NCBI RefSeq assembly: GCF_902833085.1
Contig: NZ_CADFEB010000003.1
Span: 744,001 to 808,000, forward strand
Reading direction: 5' to 3'
Origin: Burkholderia ubonensis
Lineage (GTDB): Bacteria > Pseudomonadota > Gammaproteobacteria > Burkholderiales > Burkholderiaceae
Length of the DNA stretch: 64,000 bases
Below, one piece after another: positions 59,460-64,000 of this stretch (its first letter is position 1; the number at the start of each line of letters is the position of its first letter). A model generated the notes under the pieces. It did no database searches. It saw only the letters and a program-made list of their open reading frames with translations, and was not told the DNA's origin. Position numbers and translations under genes: made by a program.

Positions 59460-59478
59460 GGCGTGTTCACGCCCTAGG
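59455..59478. terminator. Perfect 24-bp palindrome spanning both stop codons
   Basis: CCTAGGGCGTG-TT-CACGCCCTAGG forms an 11-pair stem. The TAG of the plus-strand DUF3142 gene (59457-59459) and the TAG of the minus-strand isochorismatase gene (59476-59474) both lie inside it, at nearly symmetrical positions. It should act as a bidirectional transcript end, although no T-run follows. Confidence 0.6.
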
Positions 59479-60049
59479 CGAGCAACTGCAACGCATCCGC
59501 GAGCGACAGCACCGTCGTGCGCGAATCGAATGCGGTGGAGAACAGATGGTCATGGACGACCTGATCCGGGTCGTAGCAGCAATCCTTGACCGTATACAGG
59601 CGGAAATCCGCGTCGCTCGCGTACGCGACCGACGACAGCACGACACCGGTCGACGCAATGCCGACCATGATCAGCGAATCGACGCCTCGTGCGGAGAGTC
59701 GTACTTCAAGATCGGTGCCGAAGAACACGCTGGCGCGATGCGCGGTGATGAGCGGTTCACTCGCCTGCTGGCCCAACTCCGGCGCGGTCCGGTCGTCGAT
59801 GAAGAGACCCAGCTGCTTGATCCCCTGCCCGTTCCTGTTCAACGGACTGACTTCCGGATAGCCCGGACTGAACCGCAGGTTCGCGAAATAGACGCCGACG
59901 CCCTTGGCCCGCGCCGCGTCGCACAGCTTGCGCGTATTGGCGAGCAACGCCGGCGCGACCGATGGAAAGAGCGCGAGAATGTCGGTCTGGTAATGCATGA
60001 CGACGAGCGCGGTTTGCGCCGGCGCGATAGCTGGAATCCGTGAACTCAT
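59474..60049 (-). CDS. Isochorismatase-fold hydrolase without the catalytic Cys
   Basis: This 191-residue protein of the cysteine-hydrolase/isochorismatase family has a catalytic-type Asp in LVVMHYQTDILALF and a basic residue in ITAHRASVFFGTDL, where Arg replaces the usual Lys. The segment corresponding to TNVCVESTA reads STGVVLSSVA, so the Cys is replaced. Such variants exist in the family and may use the isochorismatase mechanism, which does not need Cys. The substrate is unknown. Confidence 0.78.
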   Translation of the reverse strand: MSSRIPAIAPAQTALVVMHYQTDILALFPSVAPALLANTRKLCDAARAKGVGVYFANLRFSPGYPEVSPLNRNGQGIKQLGLFIDDRTAPELGQQASEPLITAHRASVFFGTDLEVRLSARGVDSLIMVGIASTGVVLSSVAYASDADFRLYTVKDCCYDPDQVVHDHLFSTAFDSRTTVLSLADALQLLA

Positions 60050-60081
60050 GCTGGTGCCCTTGTCCTTTCCGTCGACGGCAA

Positions 60082-60873
60082 TTAGCGAACCGCGCCCCGC
60101 CTGTCGATATGCTCGGCCAGAATCGCCTCGGCCCGTGCACGTGCACGCACGTTCGCCCTGGCATCCAGCCCCGCAATGGCAATCGCGACCGCGAAAATCA
60201 CCAGGCTGAATGTCACGACAATCCCGGCCAACCACGGCACCGGCAGATTGCGCAACATGGAAACGGGGTAGCTGCCTGCTTCAAAATGCGCGGCGGCCAT
60301 GCCGCAGTAATGCATCCCGCACACCGCAAAGCCCATCACGATCGCCGAGCCCACCCGGCGAATCCGCCGGTGCGTGCTGTGGCGGCGCATATCGAATGCA
60401 AGCCATAAAGCCGCCCCGCTTGCCAAGATGGCGATCACCACCGACAGTACGACCAGCCACGGCTGGTAGCGAATTCCGGAACAGATGTCCATCGCCTGCA
60501 TGCCGAGGTAGTGCATGCCGGCGACGCCCAGTCCCATCGCGATTGCGCCCGTGATCAGATGCGGCCAGCTCGGATCGTAGCGGCACAGCGGCATGAATCC
60601 GATTGCCGACGCGCCGATCGCGACGAGCAGCGATGCAATCGTGACAGGGATGTCGTAGCCGACGGCGATCGGCAGCTTGAAGGCCAGCATGGCGATGAAA
60701 TGCATCGACCAGATGCCGAGCCCCATGATGCAGCCGCCGAAAACGATCCACGGGCCGAGTGGTCGATTGCCGATCACGTCCAGGCGATCGGAAATATTCA
60801 GCGCCGTATACGATGCAAAGATTGCAATAAGACAAGAAAGCCCGACAAGCGCGAGATCGTAAGTGCCAGTCAT
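60082..60873 (-). CDS. MHYT-domain integral membrane sensor
   Basis: The 263-residue protein has seven membrane helices and three MHYT-type motifs (SMHFIAM, GMHYLGM, GMHYCGM), thought to bind a metal such as copper and sense a gas. It ends after the last helix in a short basic tail and lacks the GGDEF/EAL or kinase domain often attached. The sensor may therefore signal through a separate protein, or be a stand-alone relic. It lies 32 bases from the isochorismatase gene on the same strand. Confidence 0.88.
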   Translation of the reverse strand: MTGTYDLALVGLSCLIAIFASYTALNISDRLDVIGNRPLGPWIVFGGCIMGLGIWSMHFIAMLAFKLPIAVGYDIPVTIASLLVAIGASAIGFMPLCRYDPSWPHLITGAIAMGLGVAGMHYLGMQAMDICSGIRYQPWLVVLSVVIAILASGAALWLAFDMRRHSTHRRIRRVGSAIVMGFAVCGMHYCGMAAAHFEAGSYPVSMLRNLPVPWLAGIVVTFSLVIFAVAIAIAGLDARANVRARARAEAILAEHIDRRGAVR

Positions 60874-60989
60874 TATCGTTCTACTCGTTTGAACTGCATT
60901 TGGCCAATGCTTGCCAGCGCGCGGTTATTGCCCCCGATGCGCCCTGATTCTTGAGGGATCGAGTATATACATAGACTCGGTGAAACGCG

Positions 60990-62168
60990 TCATGCCGGGT
61001 CTGCCGAACGCATATGCCAACGTCGTGGAACGCATGTCGAAAGCGCCAGCAGCCCCAGCACCAGAACCGACGCGGCGAGCACCTTGCCACTCGTGCCGAA
61101 CAGCGCGCTCACGCTCGTCGCGACCAGCGCCGCGCTGCCGATCTGACAAAAGCCGACGAGGCCCGACGCCGTGGCCGAATGGCCGTGCTCACTCGCGACC
61201 GCGCCCGAAACGGCCAGCGACAGCGACGAACCGTTGGCCAGGCTGACCACGCACATCGGCAGCACCACCGCTGCGACGCCCTGAAGCCGAAACGCGGCCG
61301 CTGCGGCAAAGGCCATGCCGCCGAGCACGAAGCAGGCGATGCCGGCCGCGACGATGCGATCGTACGGCCAACGGTCGAGCAAACGCTTGGCCAGCAGGTT
61401 GGCCGAGATGATGCCGGCCGTCAGCGGCAGGTACAGCCAGCCGCTTTGTTCCTCGCTCAGCCCTTGCCGCGCGAACAGGAACGGCGACTGCGTCAGGTAG
61501 ACGAACCACGCGCAATAGATCGTGCAGACCACCAGCGTGTAGCGGCGGAACGCGGAGTCACGCAATACATCGCGAAATCCGGCGAACGGCGACGTCCGGG
61601 TTCGAACGCCTTCAGGATGCGTCTCGGGCAGCAACGCGAGCACCATCAGCAGCGCTGCCGCGCCGAATGCCGCGACGAGCAGGAAGTCGGCACGCCAGCC
61701 GACCGCCGCGGCAAGATGGCCGCCGATGGCCGGTGCAAGAGCCGGCGAAAGCGAAACGAGCGGATAAACCACCGCATAGACCTTGGCGGACGTGCGCTTG
61801 TCGCAGGTGTCGGCGATGACGGCCCGGCCGATGACGAGGCCCGACGCGGCCCCCAGCGCTTCCACCATGCGCCAGATCAGAAAGGCCGCGAAGCTGCCGG
61901 CCGCTGCACAACCCAGCGAGCCGACGATGTAGAGCGCGATGCCCGCCAGCAGGACGGGCTTGCGGCCGTGACGGTCGGACAGCGGGCCGTAGGCCAGTTG
62001 CGCGGTCGCCAGCACCAGCAGATAGGCGGAAACGGATTGCGGCATCTGCCAGTCCGCGATACCGAACGCGACGGACATGTCCGGCATGGCGGGCAGATAG
62101 ACATCCGACGCGATGAGGCCGAACGCGCTCAGCATCGCGACGGTGAGGATCAACGATAGTCGTGGCAT
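60990..62168 (-). CDS. Bcr/CflA-type MFS multidrug efflux pump
   Basis: This 392-residue, 12-helix MFS protein has the DHA1 Bcr/CflA features: ASDVYLPAMPDM in helix 1, YGPLSDRHGRKPVLL in the 2-3 loop and RAVIADTCDKRTSAKV. GGAG lies eight bases before the ATG. It is divergent from a LysR gene with a palindromic site between them, consistent with regulated drug or metabolite efflux. Confidence 0.88.
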   Translation of the reverse strand: MPRLSLILTVAMLSAFGLIASDVYLPAMPDMSVAFGIADWQMPQSVSAYLLVLATAQLAYGPLSDRHGRKPVLLAGIALYIVGSLGCAAAGSFAAFLIWRMVEALGAASGLVIGRAVIADTCDKRTSAKVYAVVYPLVSLSPALAPAIGGHLAAAVGWRADFLLVAAFGAAALLMVLALLPETHPEGVRTRTSPFAGFRDVLRDSAFRRYTLVVCTIYCAWFVYLTQSPFLFARQGLSEEQSGWLYLPLTAGIISANLLAKRLLDRWPYDRIVAAGIACFVLGGMAFAAAAAFRLQGVAAVVLPMCVVSLANGSSLSLAVSGAVASEHGHSATASGLVGFCQIGSAALVATSVSALFGTSGKVLAASVLVLGLLALSTCVPRRWHMRSADPA

Positions 62169-62266
62169 GACGAAACTCCGGGCACGCCGGCGACGCCGGC
62201 ATGCTTGGTTGGGATAGGAGCGGGCCATGTTACGGAGCCGTCGAACAGGTGAAAATGCATGAATTC

Positions 62267-62289
62267 GCAGATATGATCTGCAAATTTGC
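62267..62289. promoter_or_regulatory. Two adjacent palindromes in the MFS/LysR divergent promoter
   Basis: GCAGAT-ATG-ATCTGC (62267-62281) is a perfect 6-3-6 dyad of the T-N11-A LysR type. It overlaps GCAAATTTGC (62280-62289), a second perfect dyad. Both lie just upstream of the LysR start and are good candidates for its autoregulatory and activator sites. Confidence 0.55.
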
Positions 62290-62305
62290 AGCCTCGACCG
62301 TGACT

Positions 62306-63175
62306 ATGAACTGGGACGACGTCCGAATCTTTCTCGCCGTGCATCGCGCCGGCACGCTGCGCGGCGCGGCGGAACAGCTCGGCGTCGATCAGACGACGGT
62401 GGGGCGGCGGCTGGGCAGCCTCGAGCGCGACCTGGGCAGCCGCCTGTTTTTGCGCACGACCGGCGGCCTCGCGCTGACGGACAGCGGCCAGCAGGTATTG
62501 GGAACGGCCGAGGCGATGGAATGCATGGCCATCTCGTTCGAGCGGCGCAGCGAAGGCGCTGACGCGCTGGCGGCCGGCGAGGTGCGCGTGACCACGACCG
62601 ATGCGCTGGCGGTGGATTTCGTGGTGCCGGCGATCGAGCGCTTGCAGTCCCGTCACCCGGCGGTGCGCGTAATCATGAGCACCACGCCGCGCGTGCTCAA
62701 TCTCGCGCGGCGCGAAGCGGATATCGCCGTGCGCACGTCGCGCCCTGACCAGCCCGAGCTGATCGTGCGCCTGCTCGGGCGCTGGGAGGTCGGGCTCTAT
62801 GCGACACGGCGCTATCTCGACCGCTTCGGCGAACCGCAGCCCGGCAGCGGATTCGCCGGCCACGATATTGCCCGGTACCAGTCGGGCGTCACACAACGGC
62901 AAGACGACACGCTGGTCGGCGAACCCATGACCGACGGGCGCGTCGTCGCCGAACTGGACTCCAGTCTCATGCTGGCGACGTTCGTGCGCGCGGGCCTCGC
63001 GCTCGGCGAGCTACCTGCCTACCTCGCGCTGCGTGACCCCGAGCTGGTGCGAATCTGGCCCGAGCGGCAGCGCGCCACGCCGTACGAAGCCTGGCTGGTA
63101 TTGCATCAGGACCTGGCGCATACGGCGCGGGTGCGGGTCGTGGTCGACGCGCTTGCCGACGCGTTTGCGCGTTGA
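62306..63175 (+). CDS. LysR-type regulator divergent from the MFS pump
   Basis: This 289-residue LysR protein has the winged helix WDDVRIFLAVHRAGTLRGAA followed by DQTTVGRRLGSLE, and a full effector-binding domain. The ATG at 62306 is chosen because upstream in-frame codons would run through the predicted operators. It probably controls the divergent Bcr/CflA-type pump 137 bases away. Confidence 0.9.
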   Translation: MNWDDVRIFLAVHRAGTLRGAAEQLGVDQTTVGRRLGSLERDLGSRLFLRTTGGLALTDSGQQVLGTAEAMECMAISFERRSEGADALAAGEVRVTTTDALAVDFVVPAIERLQSRHPAVRVIMSTTPRVLNLARREADIAVRTSRPDQPELIVRLLGRWEVGLYATRRYLDRFGEPQPGSGFAGHDIARYQSGVTQRQDDTLVGEPMTDGRVVAELDSSLMLATFVRAGLALGELPAYLALRDPELVRIWPERQRATPYEAWLVLHQDLAHTARVRVVVDALADAFAR

Positions 63176-63178
63176 GAC

Positions 63179-63199
63179 GCGCTGCCCGACCGGCAGCGC
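63179..63199. terminator. Hairpin between convergent LysR and TldD/PmbA genes
   Basis: GCGCTGCC-CGACC-GGCAGCGC is a perfect eight-pair stem with a five-base loop, four bases after the LysR stop. CCCCTTCCTTC follows on the plus strand. It is a likely bidirectional terminator for the convergent genes. Confidence 0.5.
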
Positions 63200-63209
63200 C
63201 CCCCTTCCT

Positions 63210-64000
63210 TCACAGCGTCAATTCAAACGCGCGCACGAGCGCGCCCGGCACCTGCGCGCCGCCCGTCGCGCGCTCGCCCCAGCCGGCATCGTTTAACTGC
63301 AGCGCAGGCGTCGCGCCGAGCTGCTCCAGCTCGGCGCCGAACAGCCGATAGAAGCTGTCGTCGAAGCGCATCGCGTCGACCGGCGCGACGATCCTGCCGC
63401 CCTCGACCCAGAACGTCGCGAAACGCGTCATCCCGGTCATCCGGCAATTCATCCGGTCCGAAAAATTCAGGTACCAGAGATTGCCGACGTACAGCCCGGT
63501 ATCGAGCGCCGCGAGCACGTCGTCGTCCGCCAGCGTGCCGCCCGCGATCGACAGCGACTGCGGCGTCTCGTCGGCGTCCGCGCCGTTCGGCGTCAGACCG
63601 TACTCGCGGGCGCTGCGCGCGCCGACGAGCCGCGCGGCACTCTGCCCCGCGACGACGAGCGGCACGCTCTCGCGGCGGTATCCGTCCGCATTGAACGCGG
63701 GCACGAGGTCGAGCGCCAGATCCTCGGCGATCGACACGCGCGGATCGAGCGCGACGTCGCCCGCGTGCAGCTTGTGCAGCGCGCTGCGCGCGCTCTGGTG
63801 CGCGCGCGCCGAAAAGCCGTCCGAGCCGATCAGGCTGGTCATCTCGTAGATCGCGGCCGGCGCGAAATACGCGCGATAGCGGCCGGGCGCGAGCGCCTGC
63901 GGCGCGCGGCCGAGCACCGGCAGCCGCGCGGCGGCCGTTTCGACCTTGTGCGCGAACACCGCGTCGTCCCAGTCGTCGCCGACGTAGGCCGTCTTGATCG
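63210..64000 (-). CDS. TldD/PmbA-family metalloprotease-like protein (5' end outside window)
   Basis: The visible 263 C-terminal residues match the TldD/PmbA (TldE) fold. They include ALDLVPAFNADGYRRESVPL, NCRMTGMTRFATFWVEGG and RFDDSFYRLFGAELEQLG, similar to the conserved C-terminal half. The reading frame continues through the right edge (AYVGDDWDDAVF before the GTG at 63959), so the gene is cut and the start is not in the window. TldD/TldE complexes degrade or mature peptides and some act in natural-product maturation. Whether a TldD partner lies upstream cannot be seen. Confidence 0.78.
   Translation of the reverse strand, partial: IKTAYVGDDWDDAVFAHKVETAAARLPVLGRAPQALAPGRYRAYFAPAAIYEMTSLIGSDGFSARAHQSARSALHKLHAGDVALDPRVSIAEDLALDLVPAFNADGYRRESVPLVVAGQSAARLVGARSAREYGLTPNGADADETPQSLSIAGGTLADDDVLAALDTGLYVGNLWYLNFSDRMNCRMTGMTRFATFWVEGGRIVAPVDAMRFDDSFYRLFGAELEQLGATPALQLNDAGWGERATGGAQVPGALVRAFELTL

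Noticed and set aside
1..64000. tRNA, rRNA, insertion sequences, integrases or phage genes marking an island boundary
   Set aside because: None was recognised on either strand; island status rests only on gene content and composition.

Overview
The window is GC-rich (roughly two thirds G+C) and has strong codon-position bias, GGAGG-type ribosome binding sites and many ATGA/GTGA gene overlaps. Together with the mix of LysR, AraC, LuxR and TetR regulators, SLC13 and MFS carriers and secondary-metabolite genes, this points to Burkholderia sensu stricto or a very close relative, most likely an accessory stretch of a secondary chromosome. That assignment is inference. I see no rRNA, tRNA, IS element, phage gene or CRISPR array.

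Region A (31-10448, all minus strand) is one run of ten genes that leaves the window on the left. In transcription order: a tandem heme-oxygenase-like diiron protein, a TobZ/NodU-type carbamoyltransferase, a tiny SxtJ-like membrane protein, an SGNH-like hydrolase, a 50-residue peptide, a fumarylacetoacetase-fold enzyme, an amidohydrolase-like protein without its metal-binding HxH, a membrane acyl desaturase, an acyl carrier protein and a cyclopropane-synthase-like methyltransferase. It reads as a biosynthetic operon for a carbamoylated, acyl-derived small molecule that I cannot match to a known product.

Region B (10449-18018) holds a gene-poor AT-richer gap, a LysR regulator, an SLC13 carrier divergent from an AraC regulator, a LysR/LysE divergent pair, an aminodeoxychorismate synthase (pabB) and a small protein.

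Region C (18053-44369) is the most interesting part. A plus-strand operon (19428-25932) encodes a branched-chain-amino-acid-type ABC importer with one ATPase, a FixH/YtkA-like protein, an MFS carrier, a small membrane protein and an acetyltransferase. A 19-gene minus-strand operon (43324 down to 27044) encodes three acyl carrier proteins, a ketosynthase with a chain-length-factor-like partner, ketoreductase, dehydratase, hot-dog thioesterase, acyl-CoA dehydrogenase, AMP-dependent acid ligase, AurF-type diiron N-oxygenase, a second heme-oxygenase-like diiron protein, ferredoxin, a C45 acyltransferase, an exporter and a first gene of unknown family. A LuxR-type receptor without a LuxI in the window (43656-44369) sits at its head. 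Both operons start at promoters sharing the same architecture: a dyad ending in CTGGTAGTTGTC, then TGAAATC 18-19 bases further on. They therefore look like one quorum-sensing regulon. With pabB nearby, a working hypothesis is a PABA-primed, N-oxygenated polyene or acyl amide made by a reducing type II PKS.

Region D (45222-52163) is a TetR regulator, a TonB-dependent receptor and a Yej-type peptide/siderophore ABC importer lacking an ATPase gene. Region E (52194-64000) is a mixed set: GNAT, PhzF-like, LuxR-type regulator, a five-repeat propeller-type protein with a broken C-terminus, two secreted proteins (one DUF3142), an isochorismatase-fold hydrolase, an MHYT sensor, a Bcr/CflA-type MFS pump divergent from a LysR regulator, and the 3' part of a TldD/PmbA family gene cut by the right edge.
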